Shown: positions 1 through 8,832, counted from the stretch's first letter. The stretch: DNA of 64,000 nt from Marinospirillum sp031581385 (GCF_044810985.1 NZ_CP085242.1:1302001-1366000), one strand, 5' to 3'. The notes: generated from the sequence alone by a model not told the origin. Translations and numbers: made by a program.

Positions 1-228
1 AGCTGTGGCCAAGTGCTCGTAGCGTGCTGGGATGGGATCACCCGTGTGGAAAACCCGTAACTGCACTGAATGCTCAGGCAGCGTGATATCCAGAGGCACC
101 TCAATCCAGACAAACACCGACTTCTCGGTCACCAGGTATTCGCTGTGCAAAATGCGAAAGCCTTCACGAAGACGAATGCAATTGCCTTTTGACCCGGTTT
201 CCAGACGAAATTTATGAACAGTTCTCAT
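1..228 (-). CDS. Hypothetical protein, DUF7352-like, 3' part cut off by window edge
   Basis: The reverse strand opens with ATG at 228 behind a strong ribosome binding site (TAGGAGGGCGCC), and the frame stays open for 76 codons to the window edge. The protein begins MRTVHKFRLE and later has LRVFHTGDPIP and YEHLATA. That pattern resembles small uncharacterised phage- and bacteria-encoded proteins of the DUF7352 type, which have a hydrophobic beta-rich body and a C-terminal 'TGHPIP...' motif. The family match is from memory and no function can be assigned. The C-terminus lies outside the window. It sits upstream of, and in the same direction as, whatever lies to the left. Confidence 0.6.
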   Translation of the reverse strand, partial: MRTVHKFRLETGSKGNCIRLREGFRILHSEYLVTEKSVFVWIEVPLDITLPEHSVQLRVFHTGDPIPARYEHLATA

Positions 229-327
229 GGCGCCCTCCTACATCAGTGGTGTGATTGCAGAATAGGCCAGAGATCAACAAAGAAAAACAGGATTATTATT
301 AGAAATACATCGAAAAAAACGAATTTT

Positions 328-1221
328 TTAAGAATGCACCCAGGCGCGAAGCAGTTCCCGAACGCCCAAATGCTGAGGATCAGGCGTACGTGTCAGGGCC
401 AGCAGGGTGTCTTCCACGCCTTCGATCACGGCCAGCTCCTCCACCCCGTACTGACGGCATACTTCATCACCAATCGCATGAGGGGCTGCAAAAATCCCTT
501 TTCCCTGACTCCCAAAGACCTTGATCAGGGCACTGTCATCAATTTCAGCGACCAGATGGGGTGTCACTCCCTGCTTCTGGAACCAGAGCATCAGGTGTTG
601 GAAGTAGGGCGTACTAAAGGAGGTGGCCAGCAATGGCTCGCCTTGCAGACTTTGCGGAAAACCGGCCTGCAACTGGTGAACTTTTTCAGGTGTGGCAAAG
701 AGCCCTAAAGGGGTCGTCAGCAGCGTGTGAGCGGTCATGTTCCAGGTGGAATAATCATCCGGCAACTGATCCGTCAGCACCAGGTCATACTCCTGCTTTT
801 TCAACCCATGCACCAAAGCGGCAATCTGCCCGGAATGGCAGCGCAGATTCAAAGGCCGTTCCAGTTGCGTCAAGGGTTCCAGGAGTTGATAAGCAATCAG
901 CTTGTGAATGGAAGCAGCAATGCCGACCTTGAGCTTCAATGGCCCCTTGCGTTCAAAATCTTCAATGCCCGCTTGCATTTCTTCCGTCAAAGCAAAAATT
1001 TGTTCGGCATAGTGAAACGCCCACTGGCCTTTTTCAGTCAGCTTAAGGCTGCGGTTTTCACGACGAAACAAAGGCTGGCCGAAATGATTTTCCAGACTGC
1101 TCAGTTGACCGCTCAGGGTTTGTGGAGTCAAGTCCAGCAATTCGCTGGCTTTGGCTATGGAGCCTTCCCTGGCAATCAGCCAGAAGTAATGCAGGTGCTT
1201 TAGATTCAGCCGCGTACTCAT
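328..1221 (-). CDS. LysR-type regulator, NhaR-like
   Basis: A 297-residue LysR-type transcription factor. The N-terminus (LNLKHLHYFWLIAREGSIAKA, then LTPQTLSGQLSSLE) closely follows NhaR, the Na+-responsive LysR activator of sodium/proton antiporter genes. The winged HTH covers about residues 1-65 and the rest is the effector-binding domain. I chose ATG 1221 because it overlaps the stop of the upstream sbtA-like gene as ATGA, implying translational coupling; a GTG slightly upstream is possible. Inference: it senses sodium or pH and controls the bicarbonate symporter it is coupled to. LysR regulators are usually divergent from their target, so this co-directional, coupled layout is somewhat unusual. 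Confidence 0.82.
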   Translation of the reverse strand: MSTRLNLKHLHYFWLIAREGSIAKASELLDLTPQTLSGQLSSLENHFGQPLFRRENRSLKLTEKGQWAFHYAEQIFALTEEMQAGIEDFERKGPLKLKVGIAASIHKLIAYQLLEPLTQLERPLNLRCHSGQIAALVHGLKKQEYDLVLTDQLPDDYSTWNMTAHTLLTTPLGLFATPEKVHQLQAGFPQSLQGEPLLATSFSTPYFQHLMLWFQKQGVTPHLVAEIDDSALIKVFGSQGKGIFAAPHAIGDEVCRQYGVEELAVIEGVEDTLLALTRTPDPQHLGVRELLRAWVHS

Positions 1222-2156
1222 CCAGCCCACTGGATCAGTTGGTGATAAAGCGGAATACCCACCAACACATTAAAAGGGAAAGTCACCCCCAGGGAGGCCA
1301 GCATGGCCAGACCAATATCGGCTTCAGGTATGGCATTGCGAATGGCGACAGGTGCGGCGATATAGGAGGCACTGGCAGTCAAAGCAGCCAGAATCACTGC
1401 CGAGCCTTCCGGCAGCGCCAGTAGAGAAGAAGCAAAAATCCCGAAAAATGACAGCAGGACTGGAGCCACCAGGGCAAAGGTGATCACCCGCCAGTAGTGC
1501 CAGCGTACTTTGCGCAGAGTTTCCGAGGCGACCAGGCCCATTTCCAGCAGAAAGAGCGCCAGCACCACAGCAAAGCTGCCCGTCAGCAGTTGAGTGACCT
1601 GAGCCCCTTCCTCATAGCCGTAGAGGGCACCGATGATCACCCCCCCGACCAGAAGCACAACACTGCGGTTGGTAAAGGTTTCGTGCAGCAGGGATTTGAT
1701 CTGGAAATCACCCTTCTGGCTGCGGGTCATCTGATAGACGGTCAAAGCCACCAACAAGGCGGGAAGCTCCAGCAAGACCAAATAAAGCGTGACCTGACCT
1801 CCGGTCTCCAACTGGTGAGTCATGGTATATGCCAGGGCAACGGCAAAGGTACCCGCACTTACTGAACCATAATGAGCGGCAAGACTGATGGCATTGGCAG
1901 AACCCAGGCCCACCAGAATACGCAGCAAAGGAATCAGCAGCAGTGGAATCATGAAGCCCAGGGCCAGGACAACCCCCACTTCCAGCATCAGACCGGACGA
2001 AAAATTGCCATGCAGCGCCATACCGCCCTTTAGGCCGATGGTGAGCATCAGCAGCAGGCTCAAGGTATCGTAGGCTGCTTTGGGAAGGTTCAGGTCTGAT
2101 TTCAGCAAACCTGAAATGACACCCAGGACAAAAAACATCGCAACGATATCTGGCAT
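1218..2156 (-). CDS. SbtA-family sodium-dependent bicarbonate transporter
   Basis: A 312-residue integral membrane protein with about ten hydrophobic segments. It starts MPDIVAMFFVLGVISGLLKSD and has LLMLTIGLKGGMALHG, both typical of the SbtA (former DUF897) family. SbtA imports HCO3- with Na+ across the inner membrane, and members occur in cyanobacteria and many proteobacteria. ATG 2156 is preferred over TTG codons just upstream because TTTGGAG lies six bases before it. No SbtB-type PII regulator gene is adjacent; the 3' end instead overlaps the NhaR-like gene by four bases. Substrate specificity in proteobacterial homologues is not certain. Confidence 0.83.
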   Translation of the reverse strand: MPDIVAMFFVLGVISGLLKSDLNLPKAAYDTLSLLLMLTIGLKGGMALHGNFSSGLMLEVGVVLALGFMIPLLLIPLLRILVGLGSANAISLAAHYGSVSAGTFAVALAYTMTHQLETGGQVTLYLVLLELPALLVALTVYQMTRSQKGDFQIKSLLHETFTNRSVVLLVGGVIIGALYGYEEGAQVTQLLTGSFAVVLALFLLEMGLVASETLRKVRWHYWRVITFALVAPVLLSFFGIFASSLLALPEGSAVILAALTASASYIAAPVAIRNAIPEADIGLAMLASLGVTFPFNVLVGIPLYHQLIQWAG

Positions 2157-2203
2157 CTTCAACTCCAAAAATAAAAAAACGCGCTATTCTAACCTGCCCT
2201 CAA

Positions 2204-4156
2204 TCAGTGAACCACCACTTGGTTGCGGCCTTCCGCCTTGGCATCGTAACAGGCCTCATCTGCGCGTTTTATCCAGGAGACGGCAGAACCGTCCTCTTCT
2301 TCCAGTTCTGCAACCCCTATACTGGTGGTGACCTTGAATTCCCTGGATTCAGGAATATCCAGGCGAGTTACTTCCTGACGAATTGTTTCTGCTTCCTGCT
2401 GAGCCTGCTTCAGATCATAGCCTGGCAAAAGCAAGGCAAATTCATCCCCACCCTGGCGGGCAGCAACGCCAACCTCCCCGGCTCTGTTCGACAAAAGCTG
2501 GGCAATTTTGACCAGCCACAAATCCCCGGCATCATGCCCCAGGTTGTCATTGACGGGTTTGAAATGGTCCAAATCAATCAGTAGCAGGGCTGCCGGTTGA
2601 CGCTTTTCTTGCCAGGCCGTCAAAGCCTGCTGAATGGCCTTGTCAAACCCGCGGCGGTTTAACAGTTGAGTCAGGCTGTCGTGTTCGGCAGCCCAGCGAT
2701 CCGCTTCTTCCTGCTGTTTGCGCTCGGTGATATCTCTAACCGTGCCGATATAGCCCTGGACTCTGTCTTCTTCGTCGGTGACCGGTGAGGCATGCGTTTC
2801 CAGCCAGATATAACGGTCATCTGACGTCATGTAGCGGTACTCGACTTCATAAGGCCGGTTGGCGGCAGTTGCTTCGTTTCTGCGCTTCAGCAGGGCGGAT
2901 TGATCTTCAGGGTGAACCCCATCCAGCCACTTCATCCCCAGCAACTGGGGAGCGTCCAAACCGGTGATGCGCTTATAGGCTGAGTTGACATAAATGGACT
3001 GGCCTTCCAGATCCGTGACAAAGACACCCGAAGGGGTTGAGTCCAGAACCGCATTCAGGTAGGTCTGACGCCGCTGCAAATCAGCCCGGATTTGTGCCTG
3101 AGAATACAAGAGGGAGTTGAAACGCTTGGCCACTGAACGCAATTCGGTCAGGGAGCTTTGTGCTTCTATGCGCTCTTGATCACCCCGGTGAATGGATTCA
3201 ATCTGGGAAGTAAAGCGGTGTACCGGTAGAAGCAGAACCCACAACAACCACCAAAGTATCGGCAGGGTCAAAGCAATGACCAAACCACCGATGCTCCACA
3301 AAATCCACCAGAGTCGGTCGAAAGCTGCATAGGCCTCCTGATTGGGCAGATAAACCCCCAAAACCCAGTCGGCCGACCAGATTTGCTTGTAGGCCTGCAG
3401 GGCTGGATTGCCGGATAGCAGGTGGCTCTCACCGGACCCTTCCCAGCCCAGTAACGCTTTATCAATAAAGGAGTTGAATTCATCCGGCAGGGGCTGAAGA
3501 ATCAGTTCGTGGTCAGGATGCACCAAAACCCGGCCCGAGGAAGTGGCCAGCCCGGCAAAACCCTGCAGGCCCAGACGATGGCGCTGCAGGAAGCCAAGAA
3601 AATTATCCCCCAAAACCCGGAGGACGCCACCCACCATGCCCTGAAATTCCCCCTGATGATCGGTCAGCGGCTGGGCAATCATGACCAGAGGCTCAGAAGT
3701 CACCCGCCCAATAAAGGGTTCACTCACAAAAGCCTTCTGCATGCCCTGAGCTCGCTGAAAAAACTCACGCCCGGTCACATCCAGATCTTCCCGGCCTGCC
3801 GTCCTCGGCCAGTCGGCACGAATGCGACCCTCGGTATCGGCAAATACCAGCCCATCAAAATAGGCCAGAAGGGCGGTGTTGTCGGCCAAAACGGCTTGTA
3901 CTGCGGCAGTCTGCTCAAGGTCATCCGGCAATTGTCCGGCAACACGTCGGATCGCTGCTGTACGGGTCGTGACATCCTGTTCGATGGTTTTCGCCAGCAT
4001 TTCCGCCTGGTATTCCAGCTGCACCAGAATACTCTCCCGGGTAATGTCCCGGCCCAGATACCAGGAACTGCCCAGAAGCGCACAAACAAGCAACACCCAG
4101 CCAAGACCCAGGCTGAGCATCAAGCGTGCATGCAGTGACGACATCCAGCGTTTCAT
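2204..4156 (-). CDS. Membrane diguanylate cyclase with periplasmic sensor, PAS and GGDEF domains
   Basis: A 650-residue protein. An N-terminal membrane segment (about 12-34) is followed by a large periplasmic sensor region of Cache type, a second membrane segment (about 285-310, rich in Trp/Leu), a HAMP-like linker, a PAS domain (about 365-480, ITGLDAPQLLGMKWLDGVHPEDQ) and a GGDEF domain. The catalytic motif GGDEF is intact at 569-573, so it probably makes c-di-GMP from GTP. The RxxD inhibitory site normally found just upstream is replaced (GEVG), so product inhibition may be lost. It lies 47 bases upstream of sbtA in the same direction and could be co-transcribed with it. Confidence 0.88.
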   Translation of the reverse strand: MKRWMSSLHARLMLSLGLGWVLLVCALLGSSWYLGRDITRESILVQLEYQAEMLAKTIEQDVTTRTAAIRRVAGQLPDDLEQTAAVQAVLADNTALLAYFDGLVFADTEGRIRADWPRTAGREDLDVTGREFFQRAQGMQKAFVSEPFIGRVTSEPLVMIAQPLTDHQGEFQGMVGGVLRVLGDNFLGFLQRHRLGLQGFAGLATSSGRVLVHPDHELILQPLPDEFNSFIDKALLGWEGSGESHLLSGNPALQAYKQIWSADWVLGVYLPNQEAYAAFDRLWWILWSIGGLVIALTLPILWWLLWVLLLPVHRFTSQIESIHRGDQERIEAQSSLTELRSVAKRFNSLLYSQAQIRADLQRRQTYLNAVLDSTPSGVFVTDLEGQSIYVNSAYKRITGLDAPQLLGMKWLDGVHPEDQSALLKRRNEATAANRPYEVEYRYMTSDDRYIWLETHASPVTDEEDRVQGYIGTVRDITERKQQEEADRWAAEHDSLTQLLNRRGFDKAIQQALTAWQEKRQPAALLLIDLDHFKPVNDNLGHDAGDLWLVKIAQLLSNRAGEVGVAARQGGDEFALLLPGYDLKQAQQEAETIRQEVTRLDIPESREFKVTTSIGVAELEEEDGSAVSWIKRADEACYDAKAEGRNQVVVH

Positions 4157-4220
4157 TCCGTATTGTTCCTCATCGACTTCAACAGTATCCTGAAGTCCTC
4201 CAATTGATTTGAGAAGGGTT

Positions 4221-5075
4221 ATGCAGACAGCTGAACTCTATCCTGCCAGCAGTTTACAGGAAACAGCCAGTGAACAATTGTTTCACTTTTTTAACAGGCA
4301 CTCAAAATGCCTGATTCTGACCGGGGCTGGAATCAGCACCGCTTCAGGTATTCCTGATTACCGGGATCACCAGGGGCACTGGAAGCGTCGCCAACCCGTG
4401 GAGCATGAAGCCTTTATGGCCCAACCGGCCGTGCGCCAGCGTTACTGGGCCAGAGCCTTGGCAGGTTTTGAAGCTTTTCGTTCAGCCCAACCGGGGATCG
4501 GGCATCAGGCTTTGTCCCTTCTGGAACAACAGGGCCGGGTTCATCACCTGATCACCCAGAATGTGGATCGCCTGCACCAAAAGGCAGGTTCCCGGAAGGT
4601 CATCGACCTGCATGGTCGTGGTGACACCGTCAGTTGCCAAAGCTGTGGCTTTCGCAGCATGCGTTACGCCTATCACCAGCAACTGACTGAACTCAACGGG
4701 GCCTTCTCCGACCAGCAGGCACAAATAGCACCGGATGGCGATGCTGACCTGGAAAGAAATGATTTTGATCTTTTTCGGGTTCTTCCCTGCCCCCGCTGTT
4801 CCGGTATCATCAAACCGGATGTTGTCTTTTTTGGTGATCTGGTGCCCCAGGCAACACGCCGGGCCGCCGAGCAAGCCCTGGAAGAGGCCGATGCCCTCTT
4901 GGTGGTCGGCTCATCCCTGATGGTTTATTCCGGGTTTCGTTTCTGTCGCCTGGCCAAGCAGGCGGGTAAACCCCTGGCGGCTGTCAATCTGGGTAAAACA
5001 CGTGCGGATGAATTGCTGGATTTAAAAATCACCGCTTCTGTGGATGAAGTGTTTCAGCCTTTTCTCACAAATTAA
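4221..5075 (+). CDS. Sir2-family NAD-dependent protein deacylase (class II, SIRT4-like)
   Basis: A 284-residue sirtuin that removes acyl groups from lysine using NAD+. Visible motifs are LTGAGISTASGIPDYR (NAD binding), TQNVDRLHQKAG, the catalytic His in DLHGR, two zinc CxxC pairs (CQSC and CPRC), IKPDVVFFGD and VVGSSLMVYSG. PVEHEAFMAQPAVRQRYWAR matches the bacterial class II/SIRT4-like branch rather than CobB. ATG 4221 is chosen because GAGAAGG lies directly upstream; an in-frame TTG 12 bases earlier would lack this signal. It is divergent from the diguanylate cyclase and precedes a chemoreceptor with only 88 bases between. Confidence 0.9.
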   Translation: MQTAELYPASSLQETASEQLFHFFNRHSKCLILTGAGISTASGIPDYRDHQGHWKRRQPVEHEAFMAQPAVRQRYWARALAGFEAFRSAQPGIGHQALSLLEQQGRVHHLITQNVDRLHQKAGSRKVIDLHGRGDTVSCQSCGFRSMRYAYHQQLTELNGAFSDQQAQIAPDGDADLERNDFDLFRVLPCPRCSGIIKPDVVFFGDLVPQATRRAAEQALEEADALLVVGSSLMVYSGFRFCRLAKQAGKPLAAVNLGKTRADELLDLKITASVDEVFQPFLTN

Positions 5076-5163
5076 AGCAAAGAAATGCTGTTTAAGGCTA
5101 GAATGGCGGAATCAGTTAATCACGCTACGCGCCTAAGTTGATTTAGAGAGAGGTAAGGGGCAA

Positions 5164-6786
5164 ATGCTCAATAAGCTATACAACATCAAACTCTGGATTC
5201 GCCTGGTCGGTGTCCTCTGGGTATCCCTGGTGATTGCCTGGACGGGCATGATTGCCTGGGCTTCCTGGGAACAACGCAAAACAGCTTACGATCAGTCCGA
5301 GGTTTTTGCCCACTCGCTCTTTGAAAGCACTATGGCAGGCCTGACGACCATGATGATTACCGGCACCATGGATCAGCGCCACGAGTTTCTCGACCAGATT
5401 ACCGAGCTGCAGAATGTTTCCGATCTGCGGGTCATTCGTGGTGACTGGGTCAATGAGCAGTTTGGTGCCGGCAGTGACCATGAAATCCCCCACGATGACC
5501 TGGAACGCCAGGTGCTGGAAGAAGGTCAGCCCTACACGGCCATTGATCATGAGGCCCAGGTGTTGCGTGCCATTCTTCCAGCCAAGAACCGCACGGATTA
5601 TCTTGGCAAAAACTGCACCTCCTGCCATGCCGTGGCCCCCGAAAATGCTGTTCTCGGGGCCGTCACCATGAATATCTCCCTGGAAGACATCAACCAGGAA
5701 GCCAATAGCTTTGCCGGCAGTCTTTTTATTCTGGCGGTTTTCATCAGCTTTATTCTGCTGGTCATTGTTTATCTCTTTATTCGACTGTTTATTACCAATC
5801 CACTGCGGCAGATGACCCAGGGCATGGAAGCTGTAGCCAGTGGTGGCCAAAACAGCCTGAACTCAACTCTGGAAGTGAAAGGCCGGGATGAGATCGGCCA
5901 GGCTGCTACCGCCTTCAACAAGGTGGTGGCCCGTTTCGGCAACCTGGTGGGCGCCATCCGGGGCTCCGTAGAAAAAATGCAGGACTCGGTTCAGCGTCTG
6001 GGAGGCGTTGCCGACACCACGGCTCAGGCGGCCTCCAACCAACAAGGCCAGACAGACCAGGTGGCCACGGCCATGAATGAAATGACCGCCACTGTTCAGG
6101 AGGTTTCGCAAAGTGCCAGCAACGCCGCCACCTCTGCCCAGGAAGCCAAGGAGAGAGCAACCAGTGGCAAGGAAGTAGTACTTCAGACCATTGAAATGAT
6201 CAACACCCTGGCCAGTGATATTCAACAGGCCGATGATGTGATTCAGCAGGTTGAGGGCAGCACGGAAAACATCGGAGTGGTACTGCAGGTCATCCGGGAG
6301 GTGGCTGAACAAACCAACCTGCTGGCCTTGAATGCGGCTATTGAAGCAGCTCGTGCCGGTGATGCCGGACGTGGCTTTGCGGTGGTGGCTGATGAGGTGC
6401 GCAATCTGGCCCAGCGTACGGAAGAGTCAACTCGTCATATAGAAGAACAGGTGGCCAAACTTCAGGAGCATGCCCGTCAGGCCGTGCAAGTCATGCAGAA
6501 AAGTCGCAAGCAGGCTGAGCAGGGCGTTGAGCAGGCCGCTCAGGGTGGCGAAGCTCTGGACAGCATCACCCAGGGCGTGGAATCCATCAGTGACATGACC
6601 AGCCAGATTGCCAGTGCTGCTGAAGAACAAAGTGCCGTGGCCGGTGAAATTGACCGCAATATCATTGAAATCAGCCATATGGCCGAAGATACCGCCAGCC
6701 AGGCCCAGGACTCGGTGGAAGTTGCGGATCAGCTACGCCAGATCGCCAAAGATCTGGAGCAACTGGTCAACGAAGAGAAAAAGTAG
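5164..6786 (+). CDS. Methyl-accepting chemotaxis protein with periplasmic CxxCH haem motif
   Basis: A 540-residue transmembrane chemoreceptor. Membrane segments are at about 13-35 and 186-209, enclosing a roughly 150-residue periplasmic domain; HAMP (about 210-265) and the long signalling coiled coil with tip QTNLLALNAAIEAARAG follow. The periplasmic domain holds C151-T-S-C154-H155, the signature for covalent haem c attachment. Haem-containing receptors of this architecture are associated with oxygen or redox sensing in some proteobacteria. The CheR-docking pentapeptide is absent, since the protein ends NEEKK. The ribosome site GAGAGAGGTAAGGGG precedes the ATG. That it senses a gas or redox state is inference from the motif. 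Confidence 0.9.
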   Translation: MLNKLYNIKLWIRLVGVLWVSLVIAWTGMIAWASWEQRKTAYDQSEVFAHSLFESTMAGLTTMMITGTMDQRHEFLDQITELQNVSDLRVIRGDWVNEQFGAGSDHEIPHDDLERQVLEEGQPYTAIDHEAQVLRAILPAKNRTDYLGKNCTSCHAVAPENAVLGAVTMNISLEDINQEANSFAGSLFILAVFISFILLVIVYLFIRLFITNPLRQMTQGMEAVASGGQNSLNSTLEVKGRDEIGQAATAFNKVVARFGNLVGAIRGSVEKMQDSVQRLGGVADTTAQAASNQQGQTDQVATAMNEMTATVQEVSQSASNAATSAQEAKERATSGKEVVLQTIEMINTLASDIQQADDVIQQVEGSTENIGVVLQVIREVAEQTNLLALNAAIEAARAGDAGRGFAVVADEVRNLAQRTEESTRHIEEQVAKLQEHARQAVQVMQKSRKQAEQGVEQAAQGGEALDSITQGVESISDMTSQIASAAEEQSAVAGEIDRNIIEISHMAEDTASQAQDSVEVADQLRQIAKDLEQLVNEEKK

Positions 6787-6794
6787 GAACCGGC

Positions 6795-7355
6795 TTACTG
6801 GCCCTTCCACTTGATGCTGCAACCCTGACTGGGTTTCTGGCTGGCTTCAGGGGGCAACTTGCCCTGGGCCAGAAGCTCAGCAGCGGCCAGCAGGTCTTCA
6901 CCTGTGACCGGCACCTCGTTGCCGGGGCGGCTGGCATCCAACTGACCGCGATAACCCAGTTTGCCCTGACCATCAAACAAAAAGAAATCCGGTGTGCAGG
7001 CTGCCTTGAAGCTTTTGGCAACGGCCTGGGATTCATCGAACAGATAAGGAAAAGGCAAACGGTATTGCGCAGCAAATTCGGACATTTTATCCGGTGCATC
7101 GGCTGGATAAGCTTCCACATCATTGGAATTGATTGCCACCACCTTGAAGCCCAGACGATCCAGGCGGTCGTAAAGGGTCTCAAAAAAAGGTGCAAGGTGA
7201 ACCACAAAAGGACAATGATTGCAGATAAACATCACCAGCAGCCCCTTCTCACCCAGGGATTCCGACAGACGCCAATTTTGGTTGTTGGGATCGGGCAGAG
7301 CAGCATCAGGGAGCGGCGTACCCAGTGGCAGCATTGCTGAAGGGGTTAGGGCCAT
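6795..7355 (-). CDS. Thioredoxin-like (AhpC/TSA) family protein
   Basis: A 186-residue thioredoxin-fold protein. The motif is CNHCPF in MFICNHCPFVVH, followed by CTPDFFLFD (cis-Pro region) and a conserved C-terminal end with QGCSIKWK. This matches a widespread group annotated simply as thioredoxin family protein; it has no signal peptide, so it is probably cytoplasmic. The CxxC-type centre (CNHC) suggests a thiol-disulfide reductase or peroxiredoxin-like role, and the exact reaction is unknown. ATG 7355 follows GAGGTGATT; a GTG two codons earlier is less likely. It converges on the chemoreceptor with eight bases between the genes. Confidence 0.82.
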   Translation of the reverse strand: MALTPSAMLPLGTPLPDAALPDPNNQNWRLSESLGEKGLLVMFICNHCPFVVHLAPFFETLYDRLDRLGFKVVAINSNDVEAYPADAPDKMSEFAAQYRLPFPYLFDESQAVAKSFKAACTPDFFLFDGQGKLGYRGQLDASRPGNEVPVTGEDLLAAAELLAQGKLPPEASQKPSQGCSIKWKGQ

Positions 7356-7435
7356 AATCACCTCGCCATCAGAAAATAAACCCCTGCATGCTAGCCACCC
7401 AAGGCTTGAGTTTCAATTGCCAGACAAGCTGACCT

Positions 7436-8293
7436 TCAGGATTTTTTCCGACCTGCCAGGCGCTGATCATGGCGTCGCACCGCTTCGGTCATGAAATCCA
7501 GCAAAGAATTGATTCTGGCGACACCACGCAAATCAGGATGGAATAAAAACCAGAGTTGATAACTGAGCGGTTCAATAGGGTCAGTCAACTGCACCAGGTC
7601 GGCTTCACCATCAGCCAGATAGCAGGGCAAAACCGCAACCCCACTGCCTGCTTTGACACCACTCAACATACCGATCAGGGTATCGACCCGAAAATGACAA
7701 TAATCATCATACCCCTGCGCCACCATCCATTCGCGCAGGGGTTGATCCATCAGGCGTGCGCCCGGCCCGACCCAGGGTAATTCATGCAGGGAGTCCACAC
7801 CCTGGGGATAATCCGACTTGAGTCCATAAACCGCCATACCGATATCCACCAGCTTGCGGCCCACCAGTTTATCGGGCGGGGCATTGGAAGCGCGAATGGC
7901 CACATCCGCTTCGCGTTTGCTCAGATTGAACGGCTGGTTGGAAACGGCCACATCCAGAATAATATGGGGGTATTCACATCTGAACTCATAAAAAAGCGGC
8001 GCCAGAAGGCCCGCCAGAAGAGAGTCAGTCGTGGTGATCCAGACCGAGCCACTGGGTTGCAAATCACGCCCGGCCACGCGTCTTTCTGCAGCCAGCACCG
8101 AAGCCTGAATGTCACGCGCTGTCGCTGCCAGCTCTTCCCCTGCCTGGGTCGGCAGGTAGCCGGTTCGGGAGCGATGAAACAAAAGCACACCCAAACGCTT
8201 TTCGATTTCCCCCAAACGCCGGAAAATCGTGGCATGGCTGACTTGCAGCTGCCTTGCCGCCCCCGACAAAGTACCGGTTTCAGCAATCGCCAA
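7436..8293 (-). CDS. LysR-type transcriptional regulator with no normal start codon
   Basis: The frame encodes a LysR regulator: HTH (ETGTLSGAARQLQVSHATIFRRL) and an effector domain with VSNQPFNLSKREADVAIRASN. The first ordinary start codon in frame is TTG 8293, which would cut off helix 1. The frame continues upstream with family-like sequence (SRYRIHWDDFETLL) to a stop at about 8400, but contains no ATG, GTG or TTG there. An ATG at 8376 lies in a different frame. Either translation begins at a rare codon such as ATT, or a one-base indel separates start and body. It is divergent from the small gene at 8458. The target is unknown. Confidence 0.72.
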   Translation of the reverse strand: MAIAETGTLSGAARQLQVSHATIFRRLGEIEKRLGVLLFHRSRTGYLPTQAGEELAATARDIQASVLAAERRVAGRDLQPSGSVWITTTDSLLAGLLAPLFYEFRCEYPHIILDVAVSNQPFNLSKREADVAIRASNAPPDKLVGRKLVDIGMAVYGLKSDYPQGVDSLHELPWVGPGARLMDQPLREWMVAQGYDDYCHFRVDTLIGMLSGVKAGSGVAVLPCYLADGEADLVQLTDPIEPLSYQLWFLFHPDLRGVARINSLLDFMTEAVRRHDQRLAGRKKS

Positions 8294-8457
8294 CAGTGTC
8301 TCAAAGTCATCCCAGTGAATACGATAGCGACTGACACTGCGTTGCCTTTTTCGCTGTTCGATTTTGCAAACTCCATTGTAGTTTTTAGGGGATTTGATTG
8401 CCTAAGACTTTAGATTAGCATGCGCTTCCCAGTTAACAAGCCAAGAGGAGGAATGCA

Positions 8458-8679
8458 ATGAACCAGCAAGCAGTAAAAACCACCCCTGAGTACACCAGCA
8501 CTGATCTATTGAACACCACTGCCGCACCGGCCAACGATCAAAGTATGCTGCTGCAGGAAGTTGTTCCTCTTGAATACCGTTTAAGGGGTGATCGCATTAA
8601 CCTGGATCGTGTCAGCCATCAAGTCCGTGCTGCCAAGGCCAATCTGGTGCGTCATTTCTTTTCACGCCTGTTTGCCTGA
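8458..8679 (+). CDS. Small uncharacterised protein (73 residues)
   Basis: An unrecognised 73-residue protein with a very strong ribosome site (AAGAGGAGGAATGCA) before ATG 8458, which makes it likely to be real. The N-terminal half is Thr/Ala/Gln-rich and probably disordered. The C-terminal end (RVSHQVRAAKANLVRHFFSRLFA) is a basic amphipathic helix, vaguely like small DUF1127/RSP_7527-type proteins. It is divergent from the LysR gene, which could be its regulator, and is followed by a GC-rich hairpin. No function is assigned. Confidence 0.6.
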   Translation: MNQQAVKTTPEYTSTDLLNTTAAPANDQSMLLQEVVPLEYRLRGDRINLDRVSHQVRAAKANLVRHFFSRLFA

Positions 8680-8697
8680 ACCCTGCGCTCCCCATAA

Positions 8698-8720
8698 ACC
8701 GGGGGATTATTGCCCCCGGT
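8698..8720 (+). terminator. GC-rich hairpin after the small gene, possible terminator
   Basis: ACCGGGGG (8698-8705) pairs perfectly with CCCCCGGT (8713-8720) across a seven-base loop. It starts 18 bases after the stop of the small gene. There is no T-tract, so termination may be weak or factor-dependent. Confidence 0.5.
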
Positions 8721-8774
8721 CATAAAACAGTCACCGAATTGACATAATTTACGGCAGATGCAGAAACATTTCGT

Positions 8775-8780
8775 TATAAT
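8775..8780 (+). promoter_or_regulatory. Possible -10 element for the Na/Pi symporter gene
   Basis: A perfect TATAAT lies 53 bases upstream of the symporter ATG. The -35 region at normal spacing (CGGCAG) is poor. A TTGACA at 8739-8744 is 30 bases away, too far to pair with it. Treat as a weak promoter call. Confidence 0.3.
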
Positions 8781-8832
8781 CCGCCCAGGATTGCATCAAA
8801 GCCCGTAACACAAGACAGTCAATCGGTGAGTT

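Noticed and set aside
5164..6786. FliA (sigma-28) promoters upstream of the chemoreceptor genes
   Set aside because: I looked for TAAA-N15-GCCGATAA upstream of the receptors at 5164, 19107, 26646 and 49151 and found no convincing match.
8739..8780. TTGACA at 8739 and TATAAT at 8775 as one promoter
   Set aside because: The spacer is 30 bases, far outside the 16-19 base range, so they cannot act together.
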